Below are positions 1 through 9,191 of a stretch of 64,000 nt of DNA, piece after piece. The translations under genes were made by a program, and so were the position numbers. The stretch comes from Caulobacter mirabilis (lineage in GTDB: Bacteria > Pseudomonadota > Alphaproteobacteria > Caulobacterales > Caulobacteraceae). Every line of letters starts with the position of its first letter. The stretch's first letter is position 1. Location: contig NZ_CP024201.1 of the NCBI RefSeq assembly GCF_002749615.1, positions 1,364,001-1,428,000 on the forward strand, given 5' to 3'. A model generated the notes under the pieces. The model was not told the origin of the DNA. It ran no database searches and saw only the letters and a program-made list of their open reading frames with translations.

Positions 1-1
1 C

Positions 2-1480
2 ACCTTCCTGGCCGCCGGCGTCGCCGGCCTGGCCGGTCTCGCCGGCTTGGCGCCCCAGACGGCGCGGGCCGGCGAGGTCTGCGACCTGGTCGGCGTTGGC
101 GACGGCGGCGCCGTCGCGCCGGGCCTGGGAAGCCTGGCCTGCGGGCCGGCGGCTTCGGCGACCGGCGACGCCGCGCTCGCGGTCGGGCAGAACGCGTCGG
201 CGGGCGGGTTCCGGGCCGTCGCGATCGGCAACAACAGCGAGGCCGACGTCACCGACGGCACGGCCGTGGGCCAGAACGCCCAGGCGGGCGGCGCCTTCAC
301 GACGGCGGTCGGGGCCAGGAGCTCGGCCCAGGGCGCCGGCGCGTCCGCCTTCGGCGTCACCGCCGACGCCGTCGGCGAACTGTCCACCGCGATCGGCGCC
401 GCCAGCCTGGCGTCCGGTCTGCATGCCTCCGCCTTCGGCTACAACAGCCTCGCCAGCGGCGAGGAGGCGACGGCCGGCGGCATGAACAGCACCGCCTCGG
501 GCTTGCGCTCCACCGCCTTCGGCGCCGAGAGCGTCGCGTCCGGCGTGCAGTCGACGGCCTTCGGCCATGGCGCCGAGGCGAGCAACAATGTGACCCTGGC
601 CGTCGGCGGCGGGGCCAAGGCCACGGCCGAGTTCAGCAGCGCCATCGGCATCAGCAGCCGCGCGGAGGGCTACGCCGCGGTCGCCGTGGGCCAGAGCGCC
701 CGGGCGATGGGCGTGTATGCGACGTCGAGCGGGACGGCGAGCCGGGCCGAGGCGGACGGATCGACCGCCGTCGGCGGGATGGCCGGCGTGTCGGCGCTCC
801 GCGGCGTCGCTGTCGGCTATCTCGCCCAGGCCGAGGCCGAGAACAGCGTTGCGCTGGGGGCCAACTCGTTCGCCGACCAGGCCAACACCGTCTCGGTGGG
901 AACGGTCGGCGGCGAGCGCCGGATCGTCAATGTCGCCGACGGAACCGGCCAGACCGACGCGGTCAATCTGCGTCAGCTTCAGCAGGCCGGCGCCACGGCC
1001 GTCGCGACCGCCAACGCCTACACCGACACGCAGGTCACGGCCGGGGTCGCCGCCGCGAACGGCTATACCGACACTCGGGTCACGGCGGGGGTGACGAGCG
1101 CCAACGCCTATACCGACACCCGGACGGCGGCGACCCTGACGGCGGCCAACGCCTACACCGACAACCGGATCGCCAACCTCGCTCTGGCCTTCGACGCGGA
1201 CGTCGCCCGGCTGAACGGCCGCATCGACGGCCTGGACGGCGACCTGCGCCGGATGGGGGCGATGAGCGCCGCCTTCGCCGCCATGGCCGGCAACACCGCG
1301 GGCCAGGGGACCGGCGCCCGGAACCGCCTGGTCATCGGCGTCGGCGGGTTCGAGGACGAAAGCGCCGTCTCGGTCGGCTACGCCCGGACGATCAGCCCGA
1401 GCATGGCCCTGAACGTCGGCGTCTCGACCGCCGGCCGTGGCGGGACCATGGGCGGCGCCAGTTTCGGCTTCGCCTGGTGA
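2..1480 (+). CDS. YadA-like trimeric autotransporter adhesin, 5' end outside window
   Basis: This is a surface adhesin of the trimeric autotransporter (type Vc) family. The open frame is already running at base 2. It begins in an Ala/Gly/Leu-rich segment ending TARA, which reads as the end of a signal peptide, so the true start lies left of the window. About 280 residues of head repeats follow, with recurring SxAxG and AxGxxA units typical of the YadA left-handed beta-roll. Next come a neck motif (RRIVNVADG...TDAVNLRQL), four copies of a 15-residue stalk repeat built around ANAYTDT (about bases 1010-1170), and a C-terminal beta-barrel anchor of about 75 residues ending in Trp. The protein should assemble as a trimer in the outer membrane and mediate adhesion. 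What it binds cannot be read from the sequence. Confidence 0.88.
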   Translation, partial: TFLAAGVAGLAGLAGLAPQTARAGEVCDLVGVGDGGAVAPGLGSLACGPAASATGDAALAVGQNASAGGFRAVAIGNNSEADVTDGTAVGQNAQAGGAFTTAVGARSSAQGAGASAFGVTADAVGELSTAIGAASLASGLHASAFGYNSLASGEEATAGGMNSTASGLRSTAFGAESVASGVQSTAFGHGAEASNNVTLAVGGGAKATAEFSSAIGISSRAEGYAAVAVGQSARAMGVYATSSGTASRAEADGSTAVGGMAGVSALRGVAVGYLAQAEAENSVALGANSFADQANTVSVGTVGGERRIVNVADGTGQTDAVNLRQLQQAGATAVATANAYTDTQVTAGVAAANGYTDTRVTAGVTSANAYTDTRTAATLTAANAYTDNRIANLALAFDADVARLNGRIDGLDGDLRRMGAMSAAFAAMAGNTAGQGTGARNRLVIGVGGFEDESAVSVGYARTISPSMALNVGVSTAGRGGTMGGASFGFAW

Positions 1481-1483
1481 GCG

Positions 1484-2380
1484 CTAGCTCGCCGTCGCCG
1501 CGCAGGCCAGGAGCCAGTCGCGGAAGGCGGCGATCTTGGGCGAGCGGCGGCGGTCGCGGGGGTAGGCCAGCCAGTGGCCGCCGTTGAGCGCGAAGGTCGC
1601 CTCGAAGGGGCGGGCCAGTCGGCCGGCGGCGATCTCGGCGGCGAACAGGATCGGCGAGCCCAGGGCGACGCCCTGGCCGGCCAGGGCCGAGGCCACCTCG
1701 ATCATCTGGGCGTCGCCGGTCAGGCGAGGCGCGAGGGCCGTCCGCTCCGGCGCGGCGACTCCGGCCGCCCGAAACCAGGCCGCCCACTCCTCCGGCAGGC
1801 CGATCAGCGGGGCGTCGATCAGGTCCTCCGGCCGGGCGAGCCCGCCCAGGCGCTCGCGGAGACCCGGCGTGCAGAGCGGCGTCAGCTCCGAGGGAAACAG
1901 GAAGTGGCTCTCCAGCCCCGGCCATTCGCCGCCGCCGGCGCGGATCGCCACGTCGAACGGCTCGCGGGTCAGGTCGACCATCCGGCCGTCGGTCTCCAGC
2001 CGCACGGCCAGCTTGGGGTTGGCCAGCTGGAATGAGCCAAGGCGCGGGGCCAGCCACTGGTTGGCGATGGTCTGCAGGGTGGTGATCGCGAGCACCCCCT
2101 CGCCGGTGTCGACCAGGTCGCTGAAAGCGGTCCGCAGGACGGTGATCGCCTCGGTCGCCGCCCGGGACAGCCGCTCGCCGGCCGGGGTCAGGACGATCTC
2201 GCGCGGCAGGCGCTGAAACAGCGGCTGGTCCAGCCGCTTCTCCAGCGCCTTCACCTGCCAGCTGACCGCGGCCTGAGTCACGCCCAGCTCTTCCGCGGCG
2301 CGGGTGAAGCTCTTCAGGCGGGCGGCCGCCTCGAACAGGCGGATGGCGCTGAGCGGTATGGTCGCGAGGATGTCTGACAT
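1484..2380 (-). CDS. LysR-family transcriptional regulator (GcvA-like)
   Basis: This is a 298-residue LysR-type regulator. Residues about 7-66 form the winged helix-turn-helix, with the family pattern LRxFEAAARxxSFTxAAEELxVTQAAVSxQVKxLE. The rest is a periplasmic-binding-protein-like effector domain with the GcvA/AmpR-type stretch FDVAIRAGGGEWPGL. The length is normal for the family. It ends 3 bp from the adhesin stop on the other strand (convergent). It is divergent from a possible 48-codon ORF starting at 2483, and the 100-bp gap between them is where LysR proteins usually bind. The effector and regulon are unknown. Confidence 0.9.
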   Translation of the reverse strand: MSDILATIPLSAIRLFEAAARLKSFTRAAEELGVTQAAVSWQVKALEKRLDQPLFQRLPREIVLTPAGERLSRAATEAITVLRTAFSDLVDTGEGVLAITTLQTIANQWLAPRLGSFQLANPKLAVRLETDGRMVDLTREPFDVAIRAGGGEWPGLESHFLFPSELTPLCTPGLRERLGGLARPEDLIDAPLIGLPEEWAAWFRAAGVAAPERTALAPRLTGDAQMIEVASALAGQGVALGSPILFAAEIAAGRLARPFEATFALNGGHWLAYPRDRRRSPKIAAFRDWLLACAATAS

Positions 2381-2482
2381 AAGGATTGCTTATGCGTACA
2401 GCAGGAGGACCCGTTTGTCATCACACGGTTCGACGAGCAGGATGAGCCTTGTCTTCAAAAGGTTTTCCCAAGGAAGAAGGTC

Positions 2483-2629
2483 ATGGAAGAGCTTCATCGT
2501 CTGCATAAGGACGTTCCGTTCGGCTGGTTCGCCATGCTGCAGGGCGCCGTCGCCGCCTATCGTCGCCGGTCGGCGACGCGCCGGACGCGCGCCGGCTGTG
2601 GTCCGGCGCGCCTCGACCCGGCGCGATAG
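2483..2629 (+). CDS. possible small protein, 48 residues, divergent from lysR
   Basis: A short ORF starts with ATG at 2483, behind a strong purine-rich ribosome binding site (AAGGAAGAAGG, 2470-2480), and ends with TAG at 2627-2629. The predicted product starts MEELHRLHKDVPFGWFAML and becomes Arg-rich in its second half. It has a hydrophobic centre (residues about 13-24) and a basic tail. It is not recognised as a known family. The good ribosome binding site and the position divergent from a LysR regulator are the reasons to list it. The Arg/Ala-rich C-terminus could equally be a by-product of GC-rich sequence. Confidence 0.4.
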   Translation: MEELHRLHKDVPFGWFAMLQGAVAAYRRRSATRRTRAGCGPARLDPAR

Positions 2630-2638
2630 GCTCGGGGG

Positions 2639-3115
2639 TCAGCCTTCGTAGGGCCAGTCGCCCTTGTCCTCGTTGAGGTCCCAGGCGGCGTGGTCCAGGG
2701 CGTCCTCGGGGTCGTCCAGGGTGTTCTCGTTGATCGTCTCGCCGCGGATCGAGACCCCCGCCTTGTGGACGCTCTCCGGGTCGCCGGTGATCAGCGGATG
2801 CCAGGCGGGCAGGGACTTGCCCTCATGCAGCCGGCGATAGGCGCAGCTGGGCGGCATCCACAGCAGGTCCTCGATGTTGCCGGGCGTCAGCTTGATGCAG
2901 TCGGGGACGTACTGCTTCCGGTTCGGATAGTCGGTGCAGCGGCAGGAGGCGCTGTCGAACAGCTTGCAATGCACCCGGGTGGGGATCACCTCGCCAGTGT
3001 CTTCGTCCTCGAAGCGAACCAGGCAGCAAAGGCCGCAGCCGTCGCATAGGCTTTCCCACTCGGCGGGGGACATCTCGGAAAGGGTTTTGGTTTCCCAGAA
3101 GGGTTTGCACGGCAT
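2639..3115 (-). CDS. UPF0260/YcgN-type cysteine-cluster protein
   Basis: This 158-residue protein belongs to the YkgJ-like cysteine-cluster family, UPF0260 (YcgN) branch. The diagnostic N-terminal [20 protein letters not shown] is followed by CDGCGLCCL, a later Cys pair ([10 protein letters not shown]), and the family pattern PDCIKLTP. Together the cysteines probably bind a metal or an Fe-S/zinc cluster, which is a family inference. No enzymatic activity is firmly established for the family. It is divergent from the penicillin-binding protein gene with a 55-bp gap. Confidence 0.9.
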   Translation of the reverse strand: MPCKPFWETKTLSEMSPAEWESLCDGCGLCCLVRFEDEDTGEVIPTRVHCKLFDSASCRCTDYPNRKQYVPDCIKLTPGNIEDLLWMPPSCAYRRLHEGKSLPAWHPLITGDPESVHKAGVSIRGETINENTLDDPEDALDHAAWDLNEDKGDWPYEG

Positions 3116-3170
3116 GACCCTTGCGTCCTAAACCCGTCGAGGCCCTAACCCAAGCTGCGTCTGGATCGTT

Positions 3171-5372
3171 TTGAGCGACAATTGGTCCCTTCCGCCGTAC
3201 CGTTTCGAACCGGAACAGGAGCCGGCGCCGGAGGCTGCGCCGAATCCGGACAGCGAGCCGAAGGCCGAATTCGCCCGCGGGACCGGCCGCAAGCCGCCCA
3301 AGCCGCCGAAGCCGCCCAAGCCTCCGCGCGAGCCGGGCGGCGGTTTCCGCTGGACCTCGCTGTTCAGCTGGGCCGGGTCGCCGAAGCTGCGCTGGGTCTG
3401 GCTGAGCCTGCTGATCCTGATCCTGGCCGGGATGGTCGCGGTCATGGCCGGCCTGGTCTACATCGACCGAAAATATCTCACGGATCTGCCCGCCCTGCCG
3501 GCCCGCGACGCCCTGTTCGCGGTCAACCGGGCCCCCGGCATCCGATTCGAGGACCGGGAGGGCAAGCAGATCGCCGTCCGCGGCCCGCGCTACGGCGAGC
3601 GGGTGACCCTCGACCAGCTGCCGCGCTACGTGCCCGAGGCCTTCCTGGCCGCCGAGGACAAGCGGTTCTTCCAGCACGGGGCGCTCGACTTCCAGGGCAT
3701 CGCCCGCGCCGCCTGGGTCAACTGGCGCGCCGGCCGGGTGGTGCAGGGCGGCTCGACCATCACCCAGCAGCTGGCCAAGGGCCTGTTCCTGACGCCGGAC
3801 CAGACCGCCAAGCGCAAGCTGCAGGAGGCGGTCATGGCCCGCCAGCTGCACAAGGTGCTGACCAAGCAGGAGATTCTGGAGCTCTACCTCAATCGGATCT
3901 TCTTCGGGGCCAACACCTACGGCATCGACGGCGCCGCGCGGGCCTATTTCGGCAAGCCCGCCGGCCAGATGTCGCTGTCGGAGGCGGCCTTGCTGGCCTC
4001 GCTGCCCAAGGCGCCGTCGCGCCTGGCCCTGACCAAGAACATGGCCGGCGCCCTGGAGCGGCAGCGGTTGATCCTCGGCAACATGCTGGAGGAGCGCTGG
4101 ATCACCCGGGCCGAGTATGAGGCCGCCCTGGCCGACACCCCGGTCCTGGCCCCCGGCGCGACCCAGGACGAGGGCGACCTCGGCTATATTCTCGACTACG
4201 CCACCGCCGAGGCGGTGAAGATCGCCGGGCCCAACAGCCCCGACCTGGTCGTGCGCCTGACCATCGACAGCCGGCTGCAGGCGACAGGGGCCAAGATCGT
4301 GCGCGAGACCCTGCGCGGCGACGGCGCCCGGGCGGGGGCCAAACAGGCGGCGCTGCTGGCCATGACGCCCGACGGCGCCATCCGGGCCATGGTCGGCGGG
4401 ACCGACTTCGACGAGACCGCCTTCAACCGCGCCGTCCAGGCCAAGCGCCAGCCCGGCTCGACCTTCAAGCCCTTCGTCTACGCCGCGGCGCTGGAGCGGG
4501 GCGTGCTGCCCAGCGACACCCGCGTCGACGGCCCGATCAAGATCGGCGACTGGGCCCCGGCCAACTACGGCGGCGGCTACGCGGGCACGGTGTCCGTCGA
4601 GACGGCCCTGGCCAAGTCGATCAACACCGTCGCGGTCAAGCTGGGCCAGGAGGTCGGCGGCCAGGGCATCGGCGAGCTGTCCCGTCGCTTCGGCCTGACC
4701 AGCATCCCGCCCAATCCCGACCTGTCGGTGACGCTGGGCGCCTACGAGGTGACCCTGCTCGACCTGGTCAGCGCCTTCCAGGTGTTCCAGCTCGGCGGCC
4801 AGCGCCAGCAGGCCTACATCATCGAGGGCATCGTGGGGCAGGACGGCCAGCCGATCTACCAGCACGCGGCCAAGGCGCCGTCGCCGGTCTACGACGTCGC
4901 CAACGCCTCGATGATGGTCAAGATGATGAAGGCCGTGCTCCTGCGCGGCACCGGCACGCGAGCGGACTTCGGCCGGCCGGCGGCGGGCAAGACCGGCACC
5001 AGCCAGAACTGGCGCGACGCCTGGTTCGTCGGCTTCACCCCGGACTATGTGGCCGGGGTCTGGGTCGGCAACGACGACGACAAGCCGATGAACAAGGTCG
5101 CCGGCGGCGGCCTGCCGTCGACGATCTGGCGGCAGTTCATGATCGCGGCCCACAAGGACCTGCCGGCGCGGGACTTCGACTGGCTGCTGCCCGATCCGGT
5201 TCCCGAGACCGAGGAGGATCCGCGCAATCCGTTCTACCAGGACCTGGCCGGCGACTTCGCCCGCACGGTCCGCGAGCTGGAGGACGAGACCGCCGAGCCC
5301 TACACGCCGGAAGAGCCCGACGAGCCCGGCCGCCCGGTCCAGCCGCCGCAGGTTCCGCAGATCCCGTACTAG
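3171..5372 (+). CDS. class A penicillin-binding protein (PBP1A-type peptidoglycan synthase)
   Basis: This 733-residue bifunctional peptidoglycan glycosyltransferase/DD-transpeptidase is anchored in the inner membrane. A cytoplasmic tail with a [12 protein letters not shown] run (residues about 41-52) precedes one membrane segment (about 75-98). The GT51 domain carries [10 protein letters not shown] with the catalytic-type Glu at residue 162 and the [11 protein letters not shown] motif. The transpeptidase domain has STFK (Ser430), SIN (Ser483) and KTGT (Lys607). The start is TTG at 3171: it is the only start codon near the 5' end of the open frame, and it lies about 220 bases before the membrane segment. 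The length is normal for class A PBPs. Which Caulobacter paralogue (Pbp1A, PbpC, PbpX, PbpY) it matches cannot be decided by eye. Confidence 0.92.
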   Translation: MSDNWSLPPYRFEPEQEPAPEAAPNPDSEPKAEFARGTGRKPPKPPKPPKPPREPGGGFRWTSLFSWAGSPKLRWVWLSLLILILAGMVAVMAGLVYIDRKYLTDLPALPARDALFAVNRAPGIRFEDREGKQIAVRGPRYGERVTLDQLPRYVPEAFLAAEDKRFFQHGALDFQGIARAAWVNWRAGRVVQGGSTITQQLAKGLFLTPDQTAKRKLQEAVMARQLHKVLTKQEILELYLNRIFFGANTYGIDGAARAYFGKPAGQMSLSEAALLASLPKAPSRLALTKNMAGALERQRLILGNMLEERWITRAEYEAALADTPVLAPGATQDEGDLGYILDYATAEAVKIAGPNSPDLVVRLTIDSRLQATGAKIVRETLRGDGARAGAKQAALLAMTPDGAIRAMVGGTDFDETAFNRAVQAKRQPGSTFKPFVYAAALERGVLPSDTRVDGPIKIGDWAPANYGGGYAGTVSVETALAKSINTVAVKLGQEVGGQGIGELSRRFGLTSIPPNPDLSVTLGAYEVTLLDLVSAFQVFQLGGQRQQAYIIEGIVGQDGQPIYQHAAKAPSPVYDVANASMMVKMMKAVLLRGTGTRADFGRPAAGKTGTSQNWRDAWFVGFTPDYVAGVWVGNDDDKPMNKVAGGGLPSTIWRQFMIAAHKDLPARDFDWLLPDPVPETEEDPRNPFYQDLAGDFARTVRELEDETAEPYTPEEPDEPGRPVQPPQVPQIPY

Positions 5373-5376
5373 GGAC

Positions 5377-5450
5377 GGGGACACGCACCGCTTCGCGGAG
5401 CATGTCCCCAGCGTCGGCCAGGGACATGTACGCGCAGCGTACGTGTCCCC
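5377..5450. repeat. REP-like doublet, family A (GGGGACA...TGTCCCC)
   Basis: Two hairpin-forming units are arranged in tandem at 5377-5409 and 5421-5450. Each begins GGGGACA or GGGACA and ends TGTCCCC, with partly complementary arms. The same doublet recurs at 10793-10887 and 13663-13736. The doublet organisation and conserved GGGGACA ends resemble REP/BIME elements mobilised in other bacteria by REP-associated tyrosine transposases; no such transposase is in the window. Here it lies between the convergent PBP and thioesterase genes, where it could act as a bidirectional transcription end. Confidence 0.8.
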
Positions 5451-5458
5451 TGGCTTCG

Positions 5459-6184
5459 CTACACGGCCACCATCACGAACGCCCCCACGGCCGAGCGGCG
5501 GCGGGCGCCGGTGAGGAGGCTTTCGGCCCAGAAGGCGACCTCGACGGTCATCGAGCGGTTCCCCGTGTGGGTCACTCTGGGGACCAGCTCGACCAGGTCG
5601 CCGACGGCCACCGGGGCGACGAAGTCGACCTTCTGCGAGGCCGCCATGACCACCACCTTGCGGCTGTGGCGGGTGGCGGCGACGAAGGCCGCCTTGCCCA
5701 TCATGGCCAGGGCCTCGCCGCCGAACAGGGTGCCGTAGTGGTTGGTCCGGTCGGGGAAGACCATCTCGACCATCCGCAGCGCTCCGCCTTCATCCTCCGG
5801 CGCTTCGGCCAGGGGCGGCAGTTCGCGACCCGGATCGTCCGGGTCGCGCAGGGCCGTCATGTGGAAGATCCCCCGGGTGCAGAGCCGCCGCTCGCCGGTC
5901 AGCGGCGCCTCGGCCGTCAGGGTCGCCTCCACGCTCAGCGAGCGGCGGCCCACGCGGATCACCCGGGCCTCCGCCTCGACCAGCTCGCCCTGGCGGGCCG
6001 GGGCGGCGAAGTCGATCCGCTCGCAGGAGGCCGTCACGAACGCCGCCCGCCCGTGCCGGGAGGCGGCGATGAAGGCCACCTTGTCCAGATGCGACAGGGC
6101 GGTCCCGCCGAACAGGGTCCCGTGGTGGTTGACGTCGGTCGGGAAGACGATGTCGACCAGCCGGGTCGCGGGGCCGCCGTTCAT
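5459..6184 (-). CDS. acyl-CoA thioesterase with two hotdog domains
   Basis: This 241-residue protein is made of two hotdog acyl-CoA thioesterase (BFIT/YciA type) domains. Each carries an NHxGTLFGG motif: NHHGTLFGG near residue 19 and NHYGTLFGG near residue 144. These enzymes hydrolyse acyl-CoA to free acid and CoA in the cytoplasm. The ATG at 6184-6182 overlaps the metE stop codon (ATGA), so translation is probably coupled to metE. An upstream extension of the frame to 6850 runs inside metE and is not needed. The link of a thioesterase to B12-independent methionine synthesis is unexplained. Confidence 0.87.
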   Translation of the reverse strand: MNGGPATRLVDIVFPTDVNHHGTLFGGTALSHLDKVAFIAASRHGRAAFVTASCERIDFAAPARQGELVEAEARVIRVGRRSLSVEATLTAEAPLTGERRLCTRGIFHMTALRDPDDPGRELPPLAEAPEDEGGALRMVEMVFPDRTNHYGTLFGGEALAMMGKAAFVAATRHSRKVVVMAASQKVDFVAPVAVGDLVELVPRVTHTGNRSMTVEVAFWAESLLTGARRRSAVGAFVMVAV

Positions 6185-8532
6185 GCCAGGGCTCCGGAGA
6201 GGGCGCGGGCGCGTCGGGCGGCTTCGACCATGTTGGCCACGGCGGCCTGCGTCTCGGGCCATTTCCGGGTCTTCAGGCCGCAGTCCGGATTGACCCACAG
6301 CTGCTCGCCGGCCAGCCGCTCGGACGCCGCCGCCAGCAGGGCGGTCATCTCCTCCACCGCCGGCACGCGGGGGGAGTGGATGTCGTAGACCCCCGGTCCG
6401 ATCTGGGCCGGATAGGCGTAGCCGACGAAGGCGTCGAGCAGCTCCATCCGGGAGCGGGCCGTCTCGATCGAGATCACGTCGGCGTCCATCGCCCCGATGG
6501 CGGCGATGATGTCGTTGAACTCCGAGTAGCACATGTGGGTGTGGATCTGGGTGTGGTCGGCGGCGCCGGCGGCGGCCAGGCGGAAGCTCTCCACCGCCCA
6601 GGCCAGGTAGGCGTCCCAGTCGCCGCGGCGCAGGGGCAGGCCCTCGCGCAGGGCGGCCTCGTCGATCTGGATCACCTGGGCGCCGGCCGCCTCCAGGTCG
6701 AGGACCTCGTCGCGGATGGCCAGGGCGATCTGGCGGCAGGCCTGTTCCCGGGGGAGGTCGTCGCGGACGAAGGACCAGTTCAGGATCGTCACCGGCCCGG
6801 TCAGCATCCCCTTCATCGGCCGCGCGGTCAGGCCCTGGGCGTAGCGCCACCAGGCCACCGTCATCGGCGCCGGGCGGGAGACGTCCCCGTACAGGATCGG
6901 CGGCCGCACGCAGCGCGAGCCGTAGGACTGGACCCAGCCATGCTTGGTGAAGGCGAAGCCGGACAGCTGCTCGCCGAAGTACTGGACCATGTCGTTGCGC
7001 TCGAACTCGCCATGGACCAGCACGTCCAGCCCGGCCTCTTCCTGCCAGGCGACGGCGCGGGCGGTCTCGGCGCGCAGGAAGCCCTCGTAGTCAGCGTCCG
7101 ACAACTCGCCCCTGCCGTGAGCCGAGCGGGCTTTCCGCACGGCCTCGGTCTGGGGGAACGAGCCGATCGTCGTGGTCGGCAGCGGCGGCAGGCCCAGGCG
7201 CCGGTCCTGCAGCGGTCGGCGGCGATCATAGGCCGACGCGCGGGAGGCCATGGCCGGGGTCGCGGCGGCCAGACGGGCGGCCACGGCGGCGTCGTGGATG
7301 CGCGGCGAGGTCCGGCGGGCCTGGGCGGCGACGCGGCTGGCCTCCAGCTCGGCGGCGACGGCGTCGCGGCCCTGGTTCAGGGCCTTGGCCAGCACGGCCA
7401 GCTCCGCGATCTTCTGGATCCCGAAGGCCAGCCACTGGCGGATCTCCGGGTCGACGCCGGTCTCCAGGTCCAGGTCGATCGGCGCGTGCAGCAGCGAGCA
7501 GGACGGGGCCAGCACGATCCGCGCCGCGCCGCGCCGGGCGACCACGGGCTCCAGCCGATCGAGCAGGGCCGGCAGGTCGGCGCGCCAGACGTTGCGGCCG
7601 TCGATCACGCCCAGCGACAGGACCAGGCTCTCACGGGCCAGCGGCAGGATCCGGTCCAGATCCTCCGGCGCCCGGACCAGGTCCAGATGCAGGCCGTCGA
7701 CCGGCAGGTTGACCGCTGTCGACAGGTTGTCGCCGTAGCCGCCGAAATAGCCGGTCAGCATCAACCGCAGGCCGGGGACCGAATGAGTGAGGACGCCGTA
7801 GGCCCGGCGCAGCTCGCCGCGCTCGAACGGCGTCAGGTCGAGGGCCAGGCAGGGTTCGTCGATCTGCACCCAGTCGGCGCCGGCGGCGGCCAGCCGCTGC
7901 AGGACCTCGACATAGACCGGCAGCAGGCCGCCCAGCAGCGACAGGGCCGAGAAACCCTCGTCCTGGGCCTTGGCCAGCTTCAGGAAGGTGATCGGCCCGA
8001 GCAGCACCGGCCGGGTGGGGACGCCCAGGGCCCTGGCCTCGAGGAACTCGTCGACCGGCTTGGTCGAGGCCAGGGCGAAGGTCTGGCCGGGCGACAGCTG
8101 AGGCGCCAGGTAGTGGTAGTTGGTGTCGAACCACTTGGTCATTTCCAGCGCCGGCAGGCCGCCGCCCGCGCCGTGGTCGTGGCCGCAGCCCGGGCCGCAG
8201 GCGTCCGCCGGCTCCGCGCCTTGCCGCCCTCGGGCCAGGGCGAAGTAGGTCGCCGTGTCGACCGGTCCGCCGCTCCAGCCGTAGCCGGCCGGGATCGCCC
8301 CGACCATCGCGGCGGTGTCCAGGACGTGGTCGTAGAGCGAGAAGTCGTTGCTCGGAACATGGTCCACGCCCAGCCCGGCCTGGCGGGCCCAGGCGGCGGC
8401 GCGCAGCCCGCGGGCGGTCTCCAGGAGGGTCTGGGCGTCGGTCTTGCCGGCCCAATGGGCCTCCAGCGCGAACTTCAGCTCGCGGCGGGGGCCGATGCGG
8501 GGAAAGCCCAGGGTGGCGACGGTGACGGTCAT
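6181..8532 (-). CDS. metE: cobalamin-independent methionine synthase
   Basis: This 783-residue 5-methyltetrahydropteroyltriglutamate-homocysteine methyltransferase makes methionine from homocysteine without cobalamin. The N-terminal domain begins [18 protein letters not shown]. The C-terminal catalytic domain has [25 protein letters not shown], the [15 protein letters not shown] segment, the zinc-ligand region HTHMCYSEF and the late NPDCGLKTR cysteine. The start chosen is the ATG at 8532, giving the family N-terminus [14 protein letters not shown]; a 25-residue upstream extension has no family counterpart. The leader contains a cobalamin riboswitch, so expression should be off when B12 is plentiful and a MetH enzyme can do the job. 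Confidence 0.96.
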   Translation of the reverse strand: MTVTVATLGFPRIGPRRELKFALEAHWAGKTDAQTLLETARGLRAAAWARQAGLGVDHVPSNDFSLYDHVLDTAAMVGAIPAGYGWSGGPVDTATYFALARGRQGAEPADACGPGCGHDHGAGGGLPALEMTKWFDTNYHYLAPQLSPGQTFALASTKPVDEFLEARALGVPTRPVLLGPITFLKLAKAQDEGFSALSLLGGLLPVYVEVLQRLAAAGADWVQIDEPCLALDLTPFERGELRRAYGVLTHSVPGLRLMLTGYFGGYGDNLSTAVNLPVDGLHLDLVRAPEDLDRILPLARESLVLSLGVIDGRNVWRADLPALLDRLEPVVARRGAARIVLAPSCSLLHAPIDLDLETGVDPEIRQWLAFGIQKIAELAVLAKALNQGRDAVAAELEASRVAAQARRTSPRIHDAAVAARLAAATPAMASRASAYDRRRPLQDRRLGLPPLPTTTIGSFPQTEAVRKARSAHGRGELSDADYEGFLRAETARAVAWQEEAGLDVLVHGEFERNDMVQYFGEQLSGFAFTKHGWVQSYGSRCVRPPILYGDVSRPAPMTVAWWRYAQGLTARPMKGMLTGPVTILNWSFVRDDLPREQACRQIALAIRDEVLDLEAAGAQVIQIDEAALREGLPLRRGDWDAYLAWAVESFRLAAAGAADHTQIHTHMCYSEFNDIIAAIGAMDADVISIETARSRMELLDAFVGYAYPAQIGPGVYDIHSPRVPAVEEMTALLAAASERLAGEQLWVNPDCGLKTRKWPETQAAVANMVEAARRARALSGALA

Positions 8533-8654
8533 CTTCGAAGTGCCTCTGCCGGTGTTGTGGCGGAGGCTGATCGGGACGCGCGCGGACCGGCGCGCAGGGA
8601 CGGTCACGGCCCGGTCGCGCCTTGCATGCGGCCAGACCGGGCACCCCGCCGGAG

Positions 8655-8870
8655 GACGTTATCTGTCGAGGCAGGTCTCCTGGCTCACGGGTCATAGCCG
8701 CCGCCCTGGCCTTCCCGACGCGCTGCCGAACCAGCTCGGCGCATCAGTGACACTCAACGGGCGGAAGCTCGCCGCTCACAGTTGCGGGGGCAGCGCCGGA
8801 CTTGGGATTTCACCCCCGCACCGGCTTCCCTCTTAGCTCCGGACGCGCGAACGCCCGCAGACCACGACGA
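8655..8870 (-). promoter_or_regulatory. cobalamin (B12) riboswitch in the metE leader
   Basis: On the minus strand the conserved B12-element blocks appear in order: AAGAGGGAAGCCGGTG, GGGGGTGAAATCCC, CGCTGCCCCCGCAACTGT, a B12-box-like GTCACTGA, CGGGAAGGCCAGGGCGGC, and the 3' block GAGCCAGGAGACCTGCC near 8675-8690. The boundaries are approximate. About 125 bases separate the aptamer from the metE ATG and must contain the expression platform; I could not decide between transcriptional and translational control. metE is a classical target of this riboswitch class. Confidence 0.95.
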
Positions 8871-8897
8871 CCCTAGAAGAGGCCGGAACAACGGCTG

Positions 8898-8928
8898 CGT
8901 CAAGAGGGATATAAAGATATCTTTATAT
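8898..8928 (-). promoter_or_regulatory. metE promoter region with perfect 20-bp palindrome
   Basis: Bases 8909-8928 read ATATAAAGATATCTTTATAT, a perfect 20-bp palindrome standing out in very GC-rich DNA. Five bases downstream on the minus strand is TTGACG (8903-8898), matching the Caulobacter -35 consensus, so transcription would start near the 5' end of the riboswitch. The palindrome resembles, from memory, operators of ArsR-type methionine/S-adenosylhomocysteine regulators in alphaproteobacteria; that attribution is an inference. It implies a second control layer on metE besides B12. Confidence 0.7.
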
Positions 8929-8948
8929 GATTTTTGGGGGCTGTTGGG

Positions 8949-9064
8949 ATGCTCCCCTCTGGGGGAGCTGTCGGCGCGAAGCGACGACTGAGGGGGGTTA
9001 TGGACGTTCGGAAGACCCCCTCCGTCTCGGCTTCGCCGAGCCGCCTCCCCCAGGGGGGAGGATC
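8949..9064. repeat. dispersed palindromic repeat, family B, copy 1
   Basis: The repeat begins GGATGCTCCCC/GGGGGAGCTGTCGGCGCGAAGCG, ends CCCAGGGGGGAGGATCC, and carries internal complementary parts (AGGGGG...CCCCCTCC and a CGGCTTCGCCG hairpin). A close copy lies at 13068-13203 inside the GTA cluster. It is non-coding although a spurious frame runs through it. The function is unknown. Its position between the metE promoter and the first GTA gene makes it part of either leader. Confidence 0.75.
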
Positions 9065-9191
9065 CTGGTTTGCGAGGACAGATCACCACCCATCCGCCGA
9101 ACCTTCCGGAAATTTTCCTGCCTTTCCAATGGCTTCCGACTTTCTCGCACCCGTTTCGCCTGGGCGCCCGCTGGTCCCGTACCTTTGTGGC
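9065..9191 (+). other. leader upstream of the GTA cluster; no confident promoter
   Basis: This is the 127-bp space between the family B repeat and the first GTA-type ORF. It should contain the main GTA promoter if the cluster has one here. A TTCCGGAA palindrome followed by ATTTTCC is visible near 9105-9120. No clear -35/-10 pair was found. Nothing else was recognised. Confidence 0.3.

Noticed and set aside
2823..5384. Minus-strand frame of 853 codons opposite the penicillin-binding protein
   Set aside because: Covers the PBP gene antisense and runs into the UPF0260 gene in the wrong frame; no family signature.
5459..6850. Longer 463-residue version of the thioesterase
   Set aside because: The extra 222 residues lie entirely inside metE in another frame; the ATG at 6184 overlapping the metE stop is the natural start.
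8934..9191. In-frame N-terminal extension of the TerS candidate through the family B repeat
   Set aside because: The repeat is non-coding elsewhere in the window, and the ATG at 9192 begins the part with protein-like composition.
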